Part shown: one piece after another, positions 27,001-35,571 of the stretch | Layout: every line of letters begins with the position of its first letter | Position numbering within the stretch: the first letter of the stretch is position 1 | Source: a bacterium | GTDB taxonomy: Bacteria > Planctomycetota > UBA8108 > UBA1146 | DNA length: 38,853 nt | Assembly (NCBI GenBank): GCA_029976805.1 | Contig: JAPOLY010000018.1 | Coordinates: 1 to 38,853 of the forward strand | Direction of reading: 5' to 3' | Program-made: the position numbers and the translations under genes | Notes under the pieces: generated by a model | The model's input: only the letters and a program-made list of their open reading frames with translations | What the model was told of the DNA's origin: nothing | The model's database searches: none

Positions 27001-28474
27001 AGACTCCCAGGTTTGCATTGCCCGCCTGATTCAGGCGAACGTTTTTCCCGACCATGCCATGGCGAGGATGGTGGGCAACCACAGTGTAATTTCCCTGGGG
27101 CAGCGGCGGTGATTCAAAGCGGCCGCTGGTGTCACACCAGACGGTGATCTCCTCGAGCACATTTGCGACTTGCGCGTCTGCAACTCTGATTTTGACAAAG
27201 GCTCCACCAAAGGTGGTTCCGCCACCGGCGGTCAGAACCAACCCTTTTGCGTACACACAATCCTCGATTTGTAGAGTGAGTTCCCCCCCTCCACTCTCCG
27301 GCATCGTCCAGGTTTTGGGAATGGAGTAGAGGATGGCCTGTTCGTCTTCCGGAGCAGGATTCCAGCTGGCAAGGAAGGCATAGGTTTGACCTGAGGCGAG
27401 AATGTTCATCTCGTTGAATTCGGCGGCGAGTCCATCAAAGATCGCTTCCCCCGCACGGGTAACGCGAACTCGGGCATCCGGGAGATTCGAACTATTGCCG
27501 AGAGTGACGGAAACGTCGAAGTTTTCTGAAGGCTTGAGAGGGAACGGTTTGCGGATGCCGATCTTGTCCCTCGGTACCAGAAGGTTGAAGGACTCCTCCT
27601 GGTAGCCGGGGTGTTGCAGGTACAGCGTCGCCATTCCGGAGGTCAGCCCGGTGATCTTGAATTTCCCCCGCTCGCCGGCGACCGCATCCGCATCGTCTTC
27701 CATACTCGTGACGAGAGATGCCTTGGCTCCATCGAGGGTGACATTGTTTCCGAGGGCAAAGCCTTCCAATTCGCAACCTGCCGGCAGAATGATCTGACGA
27801 TCGATAGTCTCTCCTGCGACGGCGGTAAGGTTGTCGAAAAAGGCATCGGCGTGACTGTCTGAGCGGATGGTCACGAAAAAGTTACCCGGGGGGATGAGGG
27901 CCTTAAACTTTCCTGTTCCATCGGTGGTCACCTCTGATTGCCAGCCTTGGGCTGTTTCGATCAACAACCGGGCTTTGGGCAGAGGTGTCGGGTCCGGAAG
28001 TTTTTCTCCCTGAAGTACAAACACGTGACCCTTGATGGTTCCTGAAAAGGTCGCGGCTTCATGAAGCGAAACGAGCACGTTCTTTTCGATCAGGGTCTGG
28101 ATCGGGTAGGCGTCATCTGCTTCCAAGCGGACAAGGCCCTGATTCCCCTTGGGAACCCTGACCCAGAAGTCCGGGTTCGCCGGGTCCTCCACTTTGATTC
28201 TCGTAAGATCTGCTCCTGTATTGTCGAGCAGAGTGATGACCGGGTTCCTGGCGCGCATGTCTGCTTGTCTGTTGAACATCAGGCGACCACGGCAGTTGTG
28301 GTAGGGATCGCCGAACGGAAGACTTGAGTCCTGGACGGGCCCCAGTCTTGATGGGTCGCCCTCGGGTGCAGGGGTGATCATCTGATTGGAGACCCTGAAC
28401 GCCGTAAACCCCGAGTAGACCAGCAGAAGGAGCAGCAACGTCAGCACGATACCGATGATGTTTTTCAGACTCAT
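26984..28474 (-). CDS. Membrane-anchored protein with carboxypeptidase-regulatory-like repeats
   Basis: The 496-residue protein has one N-terminal membrane anchor (about residues 4-22) and then a large extracytoplasmic region. At least three segments look like carboxypeptidase regulatory-like (Ig-type) domains: about 170-235 (VTTDGTGKFKALIPPGNFFVTI), about 260-315 (ERGKFKITGLTSGMATLYL) and about 425-485 (CDTSGRFESPPLPQGNYTVVAHHP). Such domains mediate surface assembly or sugar/protein contacts. The start ATG overlaps the stop of the TPR/SPOR gene (TAATG), so the two are coupled. No enzyme domain is visible. The extra upstream open frame overlaps the SPOR gene and is rejected. Confidence 0.76.
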   Translation of the reverse strand: MSLKNIIGIVLTLLLLLLVYSGFTAFRVSNQMITPAPEGDPSRLGPVQDSSLPFGDPYHNCRGRLMFNRQADMRARNPVITLLDNTGADLTRIKVEDPANPDFWVRVPKGNQGLVRLEADDAYPIQTLIEKNVLVSLHEAATFSGTIKGHVFVLQGEKLPDPTPLPKARLLIETAQGWQSEVTTDGTGKFKALIPPGNFFVTIRSDSHADAFFDNLTAVAGETIDRQIILPAGCELEGFALGNNVTLDGAKASLVTSMEDDADAVAGERGKFKITGLTSGMATLYLQHPGYQEESFNLLVPRDKIGIRKPFPLKPSENFDVSVTLGNSSNLPDARVRVTRAGEAIFDGLAAEFNEMNILASGQTYAFLASWNPAPEDEQAILYSIPKTWTMPESGGGELTLQIEDCVYAKGLVLTAGGGTTFGGAFVKIRVADAQVANVLEEITVWCDTSGRFESPPLPQGNYTVVAHHPRHGMVGKNVRLNQAGNANLGVFTLPE

Positions 28475-29301
28475 TACGGAACGACTTTCACTTCTTCCAG
28501 ACCCAGGGCTGCCTGAATACGGCTGGCATGTTGCTGGGCCCCGGAACGATCCTTGTATCTTCCCGAGAGCACGCGATGCAGTGGTGAACCTTTGCGGCCG
28601 GGCATGCGGATCTCTGCGGGGAAGCCCGCGTCCTGCAGTCGGGTCGACTGTTTGAGGGCGAGGGATTTTTTCAGGAACGCCCCCACTTGAACGCTGAACC
28701 ACGGGTCGTATTGCAGGCGCAGGGTGGCCTGGGCAGAGTGCTTCCCTGATCCGTCAAGGTCGAGGCACTTTTGCAGGGCCAGTTGTGCATCTTCGAAGCG
28801 TCCCATTCTTTGAAGTGCGACCCCTTGCTGATAATGGGCTTCACTGCGGGTCTCGTCATCGGTGCTTTGCCGGGCTGCTTCGCGGAAACAGGCGGCGGCT
28901 CTCGAGGGGTTCAGATCCATGGAGATGGCCCCCCGCTGCAACAGGGCGCGGGCAGCGATGGCCCCTCCCCGGGATTGTGCCTCCCTCAACAAACCTTCCG
29001 CTTCATCCATTCGGCCCCTGCGCTGGGCACAGATTCCTGCACTCAGCAACGCTTCGCCGGAGCGCAGATCATCCGGATAACGCTCTGCAAAGAGGGAGAA
29101 GGCACTCTGGGCGACAGCCACGTCATCCAGAAGCCATGCCTTGCGTGCATCCTGCCAGCGAGACTCGGCGACAGGATCGGGAGTTTGGGTGGAGGACGCT
29201 TTTCGGGGACCCGAAGAACAACCGATACAAATTGCACAGACCAGTGCGGCCCACAGGAGCTTTTCGTGCACCGAAAACCATTTGCCTCTGCTGTCTTTCA
29301 T
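28474..29301 (-). CDS. TPR- and SPOR-domain lipoprotein
   Basis: The 275-residue protein has a lipoprotein signal with Cys at C28 (VCAICIGC), a tetratricopeptide-like helical region (about 45-190, repeating A..L...G....R.GR..EAE) and a C-terminal SPOR domain (about 200-275, PWFSVQVGAFLKKSLAL and HRVLSGRYKDRSGAQQHASRI). SPOR domains bind denuded peptidoglycan, usually at the division site, and TPR arrays bind proteins. The start is placed at ATG 29301 with AAGGA eight bases upstream; further upstream codons lack the signal sequence. It is first in a two-gene operon with the membrane-anchored repeat protein and diverges from the hyuA-like gene. Confidence 0.86.
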   Translation of the reverse strand: MKDSRGKWFSVHEKLLWAALVCAICIGCSSGPRKASSTQTPDPVAESRWQDARKAWLLDDVAVAQSAFSLFAERYPDDLRSGEALLSAGICAQRRGRMDEAEGLLREAQSRGGAIAARALLQRGAISMDLNPSRAAACFREAARQSTDDETRSEAHYQQGVALQRMGRFEDAQLALQKCLDLDGSGKHSAQATLRLQYDPWFSVQVGAFLKKSLALKQSTRLQDAGFPAEIRMPGRKGSPLHRVLSGRYKDRSGAQQHASRIQAALGLEEVKVVP

Positions 29302-29398
29302 GGAGCGGTCCTTCCCTCCATCATCCTGCATGAGCCCCTGAATTAGTGCAAAGGGTTTCAACACATTGGCAACAGGGACAGCAAGTCTGGAGAAGTTC

Positions 29399-31333
29399 TT
29401 GAGAATCGGGATCGACAGTGGAGGCACCTTTACGGACATCGTCATCTCCGATGCGAACGGGGTGCGACTCAAGAAGGTCCCCTCCACCCCGGATGATCCG
29501 GCTCGAGCGATTCTTCAGGCCCTGACAGATTTGACAGCAAATGAGGTCGTTCACGGGACGACGGTAGCGACCAACGCACTGTTGGAGCGAAAGCATGCGC
29601 GGGCAGGATTGGTCACTCACAGTGGGTTCGAGGATCTCCTTCAGCTCGGACGCCAGAACCGGCCACAACTCCACGACCTTGAACCTGTCGCGACGACACC
29701 GTTGATTGCTCCGGAGGATCGATTTGGCCTGGGTCTGCGCAGGGGGCCTGGCGGCGTCAGTATTGCTGAAGCGGATTTGGATGAGTTATCCCAACTCCGT
29801 CGCTGGGTTCTGGAGAATGAGTTGGAGGCGATCGCCGTCGGCTTTCTTCACAGCACCGAGGATGGCTCCGATGAGGAATTGATCCGCCAGCTTCTGGAAG
29901 ATCTGGAATTGCCGGTAATCCTCTCGCATCAGGTGGCGGCAGAGCCAAGGGAGTGGGAGCGCTTCAGCACTGCAACAGCCGCAGCGGTTCTGGCTCCGGT
30001 GATGCAGGGATACCTGCAGAAACTGGCCCGGGGATTGAGCCCCGCACAGTTGAGGGTGATGGATTCTGCCGGTTCGGCCAGACCCTGGTCTTCCTTGGCC
30101 AGTGAGCCGGTGAAGACGGTGCTCTCCGGTCCGGCGGGCGGAGTGGTGGCAGCCCAACAAAGCGGTGACGGAGGTGTAGCGATCACTTTTGACATGGGTG
30201 GAACGAGCACCGATGTCAGCCTGGTCGGTGGAGACTCCCGACATTTCCGACAGCGGAATACGCTGGTGGATGGTGTTCCCATCGCGGTGCCGATGATCGA
30301 CATCCATACCGTCGGAGCCGGAGGCGGATCTATCTCCTGGATTGATGCTGGAGGTGCCCTGAGGGTGGGCCCCCACAGTGCAGGTGCGGATCCCGGACCT
30401 GCGGCTTATGGTCGCGGCGGAGAACACGCGACGGTCACGGATGCTCACGTGGTTCTCGGGCGTCTTCCGCAGGATGCACGCCTTGGAGAAGAAACGACCA
30501 TCGATGTGGAGGCTTCCCGGCAGGCACTGATGCGTTTGGCGAGACAGTTGGACTGGAGTGTCGAAAAAATGGCGCTGGGGATCATCGAAGTCTCCAACCA
30601 TGAGATGGAACGAGCCCTGCGCAAGGTTTCTTCGGAGCGGGGGCAAGACCCCGGAGAGGCAACACTGGTCTGCTTCGGTGGTGCAGGAGCTCTTCACGCC
30701 GTCGAGTTGGCGCGCTCCTGTGGTATTCCCCGGGTAAGAATTCCCGCAGGGGCGGGATGCTTCAGCGCATGGGGTTTGTTGCAATCGCCCTGGACTGAAT
30801 CTGCGGAAGCCGTTCTGTTGAGGAGATTGCCAGAACAACGGGATGATGAGCTGGACGCGTTGGCACAGCGGCTGGAAGAGCTGGCGGTGTCAAGGATGGC
30901 GGGAGTTGCCAGAGACCACTTGGTTATCGAGAGATTTCTGAGAGCGCGACATCAGGGGCAGTCCCATGATCTCGAAATCGAATGGGGCGACCATCCTGCG
31001 GAAGAATTCCGCCAAAGATATGAAGAGCAATTCGGTTATCGAATGGCAGATCGGGAGATCGAGGGGGTCGCGCTTCGCGTCTCTGTGACCGCTACGGTCG
31101 GCGATTCCGGGGGAACGATTGAAGAGAAGCGGATGGATGCGGTCGAGTCCCGTGTTTACCTCAACTCCCGTGAGGGCTTCCAGCAGATCCCCCGCATGGG
31201 TCAGGGATCTCTTGTCAAAGGGGTACGCAGGGAAGGTCCCCTGTTGATCGAGGGCTGGACCACCTTCTCGTGGATTCCCGCGGGTGCGGTAGTAGACGTT
31301 CGGGAATCGGGCGATTTGTGGATCGAGGTCTGA
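29399..31333 (+). CDS. Hydantoinase/oxoprolinase A-subunit-like ATPase (orphan HyuA)
   Basis: The 644-residue protein has the actin-like ATPase fold of HyuA: MRIGIDSGGTFTDIV at the N-terminus, HGTTVATNALLERK, TFDMGGTSTDVSLV at the second phosphate-binding loop, IHTVGAGGGSI and GADPGPAAYGRGG. HyuA-type subunits hydrolyse hydantoins, oxoproline or related amides in an ATP-coupled reaction, usually with a B subunit. No hyuB is present here. Start TTG 29399 is preferred because GGAG is six bases upstream and the protein then begins exactly at the conserved motif; TTG 29366 is an alternative. Substrate unknown. Confidence 0.88.
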   Translation: MRIGIDSGGTFTDIVISDANGVRLKKVPSTPDDPARAILQALTDLTANEVVHGTTVATNALLERKHARAGLVTHSGFEDLLQLGRQNRPQLHDLEPVATTPLIAPEDRFGLGLRRGPGGVSIAEADLDELSQLRRWVLENELEAIAVGFLHSTEDGSDEELIRQLLEDLELPVILSHQVAAEPREWERFSTATAAAVLAPVMQGYLQKLARGLSPAQLRVMDSAGSARPWSSLASEPVKTVLSGPAGGVVAAQQSGDGGVAITFDMGGTSTDVSLVGGDSRHFRQRNTLVDGVPIAVPMIDIHTVGAGGGSISWIDAGGALRVGPHSAGADPGPAAYGRGGEHATVTDAHVVLGRLPQDARLGEETTIDVEASRQALMRLARQLDWSVEKMALGIIEVSNHEMERALRKVSSERGQDPGEATLVCFGGAGALHAVELARSCGIPRVRIPAGAGCFSAWGLLQSPWTESAEAVLLRRLPEQRDDELDALAQRLEELAVSRMAGVARDHLVIERFLRARHQGQSHDLEIEWGDHPAEEFRQRYEEQFGYRMADREIEGVALRVSVTATVGDSGGTIEEKRMDAVESRVYLNSREGFQQIPRMGQGSLVKGVRREGPLLIEGWTTFSWIPAGAVVDVRESGDLWIEV

Positions 31334-31335
31334 AG

Positions 31336-32664
31336 GTGAAGCGGTTTCCCGGGGTGTGGTTTGGATCGCTTTCCCTGTTGCTGTTGTTTGTTTTCAGTTG
31401 GGGATTCTGGGGCGAGACCATCGTCGATCTCGATCCGCGTGCACCACTCAGCCCCCATATTTTTGCGGCGGTGGCCCTGGCGGTCTGGATGGGCGTGGGT
31501 CACCTCTGGTTCCAACGGGTTCCGAAAGCACAGGCACTGACCGTCATTTTATTGGGAGCGGCAATCGTCCGAGGATTGTTGCTTACGACAGACCCCCTGC
31601 TCAGTGATGACCTCTGGCGCTATCTGTGGGATGGGGAAGTACAGCGGCAAGGTCTTTCCCCTTACGGTGTGCCCCCCGCAGATCCCTCGCTGGATACGAT
31701 TGCCGCAACGGAAGATTGGCAACAGGTAAGGGAACGCATCAATCATCCGGAGATCCCCACCGTCTATCCCCCGGTGGCTCAGGGTGCTTTCCGGTTCTTT
31801 GCACAGAGTGCTGAGAGCTGGAGGTGGGCGATGGTTCTTGTGGATCTGGCCATCGGTGGATTGCTGATGTTCTGGTTGCACAGGAAGAGTCTCGATCCGA
31901 GGCGCAGCCTTTACTGGTGCTGGCACCCGTTACCGATTCTGGAGAGCGCCATCGGGGGGCACGTTCATCTGTTGGCACTGTTGTTTCTGGCTGGCGCACT
32001 GATCTTTATGGAGTTGAAACGTGCTCGGTGGGCAGCGGCCCTGTTGTCGATGGCGACAGCCACCCTGCTCGTCCCCGCAGGCCTTTTCTTTCATTTGATG
32101 AAGAAATTGGGTGTGCGTGCCGCTCTGATTTTTGTCGGCCTGTTGATCGTCATCGCCCTGCTTTCAATTCCTGTCTGGGATGCCCCGGTCACCGAGGGTC
32201 TCGGTGCCTATGCCGGGACCTGGTATTCAGGGGGATGGCTCTTTGAGGCTTTGGGGTTTTTGATCGGTGCGGATGTGCATGACGCCACCGATCTGACGAC
32301 CCGGGTTCTGCGAGTGCTTATGGTGGCGGCCTGGTGGGTGCTGGCCTGGTGGGTCAGAAACCGGGAGACCTGGCAGGCAACGCGCATCCTGATGCTGGGA
32401 TTCCTGTTGCTCAGCCCGACCCTGCATCCCTGGTACGCCCTGTGGCTGCTGCTACCGGTCGTGATCAGCCCTTCGGCAGGGTCTCTTCTATTGACCGTCA
32501 CCGTGCTCTTCAACTATGGAGTACTCGATCGTTGGCGCGGAGAAGGGGTCTGGGAGTTTCCGGAGGCAACCGGCTATTGGGTCTTCAGTTTGCCGCTGCT
32601 GATTCTGCTTCTGGAGGGTTGGCGGGCAACTCGGCCGGCCTTCTCCACTCCATCCAGAGAATAA
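31336..32664 (+). CDS. Polytopic GT-C type glycosyltransferase (mannosyltransferase-like)
   Basis: The 442-residue integral membrane protein has about 11-13 membrane segments. The first external loop has the DPLLSDDLWRYLWDG motif, with acidic residues in the position of the GT-C catalytic aspartate, followed by GLSPYG and YPPVAQ. These features match polyprenol-phosphate-sugar dependent mannosyl- or arabinosyl-type transferases (DUF2029-like). It likely decorates a lipid or protein on the outer face of the membrane. GTG 31336 is the likely start, just after the hyuA stop with GAGGT upstream. Its last 80 bp overlap the end of lspA on the other strand. Confidence 0.8.
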   Translation: MKRFPGVWFGSLSLLLLFVFSWGFWGETIVDLDPRAPLSPHIFAAVALAVWMGVGHLWFQRVPKAQALTVILLGAAIVRGLLLTTDPLLSDDLWRYLWDGEVQRQGLSPYGVPPADPSLDTIAATEDWQQVRERINHPEIPTVYPPVAQGAFRFFAQSAESWRWAMVLVDLAIGGLLMFWLHRKSLDPRRSLYWCWHPLPILESAIGGHVHLLALLFLAGALIFMELKRARWAAALLSMATATLLVPAGLFFHLMKKLGVRAALIFVGLLIVIALLSIPVWDAPVTEGLGAYAGTWYSGGWLFEALGFLIGADVHDATDLTTRVLRVLMVAAWWVLAWWVRNRETWQATRILMLGFLLLSPTLHPWYALWLLLPVVISPSAGSLLLTVTVLFNYGVLDRWRGEGVWEFPEATGYWVFSLPLLILLLEGWRATRPAFSTPSRE

Positions 32665-33280
32665 GTGCGACTCCGCAAACGATGGCACTGTCAGCGATAT
32701 TGAAGTTGGGCCAGACGTATTCCTTTTCTCCCCATTGAATCGACCAGCGGATGAAGTCGCGAACCCCACCGATGAGAGCCCGGTCATAAAGATTGCCTGC
32801 GGCACCGGAAGCGATCAATCCGAGGGCGGTCACCATCAGCCGACCATCAGAGCGGAAGGTGGCGATATAAAAACAGACGGGAAGAGCGAGAAGAGAAACC
32901 CCGATGAGCATGCCGGGAGCCCATGCAAACCAACCATTGAAGGCCCCCAGATTGAGAGCCGCTTCGAGGGCAAAGCCGGGGAAGATTTCGTAGATGTCCG
33001 ACTGTGTGACCGCCGGCATTCCGTCCGGTGTGGTAAAGATTCGGACATCAAGGAACCGGAACGCCGCCGATTTCGTCCATAAGTCAGCCCATAGCAAGAT
33101 TCCCGCAATCGCGATGAAAAGTCCGGCGGCGCGCGCCGGATGGTTTTCGTTGGAGAGTTCACCGGAGGCGGGGTGCTGTGGGTCAGCCCTGACCGGAGAG
33201 ATCGGTTCCCCCCCGGCCGGTTCTCCGGTCGCATTTTTGTCGTCTGGAGTGGATGGGGATGCGTGGTTTTCGGGTTTCAT
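32585..33280 (-). CDS. lspA: Lipoprotein signal peptidase (signal peptidase II)
   Basis: The 231-residue membrane protease cleaves prolipoproteins after lipidation. It has four membrane segments (about 51-67, 108-139, 148-163, 194-211) with family motifs DLWTK (66-70), NLGAFNG (110-116), GAAGNLYDR (159-167) and FNIADSAI (193-200). D175 (VRDFI) and D197 fit the catalytic pair. It is longer than the usual 160-180 residues because of a 50-residue hydrophilic Pro/Glu-rich N-terminal extension and a loop around 80-100. It would process the two lipoproteins in this window. ATG 33280 is preceded by a tandem GTGTCATG repeat. The larger frame upstream is not coding. Confidence 0.92.
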   Translation of the reverse strand: MKPENHASPSTPDDKNATGEPAGGEPISPVRADPQHPASGELSNENHPARAAGLFIAIAGILLWADLWTKSAAFRFLDVRIFTTPDGMPAVTQSDIYEIFPGFALEAALNLGAFNGWFAWAPGMLIGVSLLALPVCFYIATFRSDGRLMVTALGLIASGAAGNLYDRALIGGVRDFIRWSIQWGEKEYVWPNFNIADSAIVCGVALILWMEWRRPAELPANPPEAESAAAN

Positions 33281-33294
33281 GACACCATGACACC
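33277..33294 (-). promoter_or_regulatory. Tandem GTGTCATG repeat and 3-codon ORF at the lspA start
   Basis: On the minus strand the sequence reads GTGTCATGGTGTCATGA. The first ATG opens ATG-GTG-TCA-TGA, whose stop overlaps the lspA ATG (ATGA). The only Shine-Dalgarno-like stretch, AGGG, is 4 bases from the first ATG and 12 from the second. Confidence 0.4.
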
Positions 33295-33358
33295 CTGATT
33301 TGTTGTGTCTGTCGAGATTTTGTTGATCTGTGACAGGAATCTTCGAGAGGAAGGCGTC

Positions 33359-34441
33359 ATGTCGATCGCTCCCTGTATCCGTTTCAGAGTTCTGTCCCTG
33401 GGGCTGATTCTGACAATTTTGTCTGCAGCGGCCTTTTTTGTCGGGCGAGGAGAAGCGGCGACTAAAGATCGTACCGTCACTCCCCGAGGAGCCCTGACCA
33501 CTGAAGAGGCCCGCCTGGTCGAGTTGTTCGAAAAAGCTGCCCCCACGGTGGTCAACGTGCGCAGCAAGCAGACGGTGGGGTCCCTCTTCAATAACGTGGG
33601 TTATGAGCGAACGGCGGGTACCGGGACCGGGTTTATCTGGGATTTCGATGGCCATGTGGTCACCAACTATCATGTCGTTGCCCGCGCCACGGCCGGAGTC
33701 ACCGTCGCTTTCAGTGACGGTACGACGGCACCCGCGACGATCGTCGGATTTTCCAGGGCGAAGGACCTGGCGGTTCTCAGGGTTGAGGAACTTCCCAAGG
33801 GTCTCGATCTGATTCCGGTGGGAAGCAGCGGAGATCTGCGGGTCGGACAGAGTGTTCACGCCATCGGCAACCCCTTTGGTCTCGACCAGTCCCTCAGCCG
33901 TGGAGTGATCAGTGCGTTGGGTCGAGAGATTCAGTCCCTTCAAGACACAACGATTCATGATGTCATCCAGACGGATGCGGCGGTGAACCCCGGCAATTCA
34001 GGGGGACCATTGCTCGACAGCGCCGGTCGATTGATCGGAGTGAACACGGCGATCTACAGTCCCACGGGTGCTAACGCCGGCATCTCTTTTGCCATCCCTG
34101 TGGATACGGTGATGCGAACCGTTCCTGATCTGATCCTTCATGGTGAGGTGCAGCGACCGATCCTCGGATTTGTTCCCTACAACGGAACCAGCGCCAGTCG
34201 TTTCGATGGGGTTGTCATCGTCGAGGCGGATGAACCTCTCGCTTCGCTGGGAGTGGAAGGTGTCCTGGAGGGTGAAGTTCGGGACATGATCGTCGCTGTC
34301 GATGGGCGTCCGACCCCTACGCTGGGAGAGTTCCTTTCATTGATGGAAGGGTACCGACCCGGTGTCGAAGTCGAGGTCACCCTCGAGCGCGCCGGTGAAC
34401 AGCGCCAGATCCGCACGACACTGCTGCCGCCTCCTTCCTGA
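33359..34441 (+). CDS. Trypsin-like serine protease, HtrA/DegP family
   Basis: The 360-residue protease has an N-terminal hydrophobic export segment (11-30), a trypsin-like domain with catalytic H105 (TNYHVV), D136 (AKDLAVL) and S214 (GNSGGPL), and a C-terminal PDZ-like domain (about 285-355) that is shortened and diverged. HtrA proteins degrade or chaperone misfolded envelope proteins. One PDZ suggests a DegS/HhoA-like form. ATG 33359 follows GAGGAAGG; it diverges from lspA with 78 bp between the starts, so the two may share a control region. Confidence 0.93.
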   Translation: MSIAPCIRFRVLSLGLILTILSAAAFFVGRGEAATKDRTVTPRGALTTEEARLVELFEKAAPTVVNVRSKQTVGSLFNNVGYERTAGTGTGFIWDFDGHVVTNYHVVARATAGVTVAFSDGTTAPATIVGFSRAKDLAVLRVEELPKGLDLIPVGSSGDLRVGQSVHAIGNPFGLDQSLSRGVISALGREIQSLQDTTIHDVIQTDAAVNPGNSGGPLLDSAGRLIGVNTAIYSPTGANAGISFAIPVDTVMRTVPDLILHGEVQRPILGFVPYNGTSASRFDGVVIVEADEPLASLGVEGVLEGEVRDMIVAVDGRPTPTLGEFLSLMEGYRPGVEVEVTLERAGEQRQIRTTLLPPPS

Positions 34442-34513
34442 TCTGTTGCAGTTCGGGAATCACAAGCGCAGGTCCCTGCCATTCGGTATCCTGCCGAGTG
34501 AGAGGGGTCAGTG

Positions 34514-35119
34514 ATGATTTCTGCACAGGATGCACTGGAGCGGTTGAAGTCCGGAAACGCCGGCTTTGTGGCAGCGGTTCAGAGTGATGGTGAATCGGTG
34601 AGGATCGAAACTCCCGACCCGGGCGAGGTTCCTCCGCAAAAGCCCCACACTGTCATCTTGTCCTGCGCGGATTCCCGTGTTCCCCCCGAAGTGATTTTTC
34701 AACAGGGTTGCGGCCAGCTCTTTGTCCAAAGGGTTGCGGGTCATGTGATCGATGAGCACATGCGCGAGAGCATCCTCTTCGGCTGTGATGGCCTCGGCTC
34801 CAGACTGGTTCTGGTTTTGGGGCACCGCGATTGTGGAGCGGTCAAGGCAACGCTCGCTCTCTCCGATCCCGAAGCGGATGAAATCCCGTTCCTGGACCGG
34901 GTTCGCAATTTGATTCAGCCGGGGTTGAAGGAGGTCCAACAGGCCTACCTGCAATCATCCGGATCGGCGAGGACCGAGGTGATCAACGATGCGGTCACCT
35001 GTCATGTCCGTGCGACGGTCGATGAGGTGAAGAAGTTCAACTTTGTTGAGCCGGACGGGCTCCAGGTTGCGGGAGCCGTCTTCGATATCGCTTCAGGAGA
35101 AGTGATCTTTCTCGACTGA
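34514..35119 (+). CDS. Beta-carbonic anhydrase
   Basis: The 201-residue zinc enzyme interconverts CO2 and bicarbonate. The zinc ligands are C51 (CADSR, with the D53-R55 dyad), H104 and C107 (GHRDCG). The core fold is complete and close to the minimal length. ATG 34514 is six bases from GAGGGG; a GTG one codon earlier is less well spaced. It follows the protease by 72 bp and may be co-transcribed. It ends three bases from the convergent gene at 35122. Confidence 0.93.
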   Translation: MISAQDALERLKSGNAGFVAAVQSDGESVRIETPDPGEVPPQKPHTVILSCADSRVPPEVIFQQGCGQLFVQRVAGHVIDEHMRESILFGCDGLGSRLVLVLGHRDCGAVKATLALSDPEADEIPFLDRVRNLIQPGLKEVQQAYLQSSGSARTEVINDAVTCHVRATVDEVKKFNFVEPDGLQVAGAVFDIASGEVIFLD

Positions 35120-35121
35120 CC

Positions 35122-35541
35122 TCAGGAAACCTTTTCACTGCAGTAGCGTTGGACCTCCGCGAGGACCGCTTCCTGCAGTTCGACGCCTTCACTGGAACAA
35201 TCGGTAAAGAACTGGTGAAAGTGTTCCGTGGCCTGATACAGCGGCATCGAGTTCATGTCGACACTGCGAATAAAGGCACTGGTCTTGCGCAACACCTGAC
35301 GGACCAGATGAGGCAATCGAACACCCTGTGTGGCCAGGCAGTAACCGTGGACCAGAATCGAGGCCTGCAGCCCTGAGGCACACTCTTCCTGCATCAGGTG
35401 GGAAACCAGATCTCCCGGGCGATCGATGGTGGTTTCCTTGCCCTCGGAATCGGTGATCACCAAATGGCCGTTGATTTCTCCGACCCAGTTCATCTTTTCG
35501 ATCATCGCTTCAGTTCCACTTTCCAGAAAGACTGACTTCAT
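35122..35541 (-). CDS. Hypothetical protein
   Basis: The 139-residue protein belongs to no family I recognise. The N-terminal third is strand-like (NWVGEINGHLVITDSEGKETTIDRP) and the rest is helical (VRLPHLVRQVLRKTSAFIRSVDMNSMPLYQATEHFHQFF). It has four Cys and several His, no signal peptide and no membrane segment. It lies 30 bp downstream of the photolyase-like gene on the same strand and probably shares its transcript. The start is uncertain: ATG 35541 has no clear ribosome site, and ATG 35505 or 35493 are possible. Confidence 0.6.
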   Translation of the reverse strand: MKSVFLESGTEAMIEKMNWVGEINGHLVITDSEGKETTIDRPGDLVSHLMQEECASGLQASILVHGYCLATQGVRLPHLVRQVLRKTSAFIRSVDMNSMPLYQATEHFHQFFTDCSSEGVELQEAVLAEVQRYCSEKVS

Positions 35542-35571
35542 CGTCGAGGCTATCGGTCCCGGTAGCCGGGA

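Noticed and set aside
33281-33958. Long upstream open frame joined to lspA
   Set aside because: It is antisense to the start and catalytic domain of the HtrA-like protease; the lspA ATG at 33280 is sufficient.
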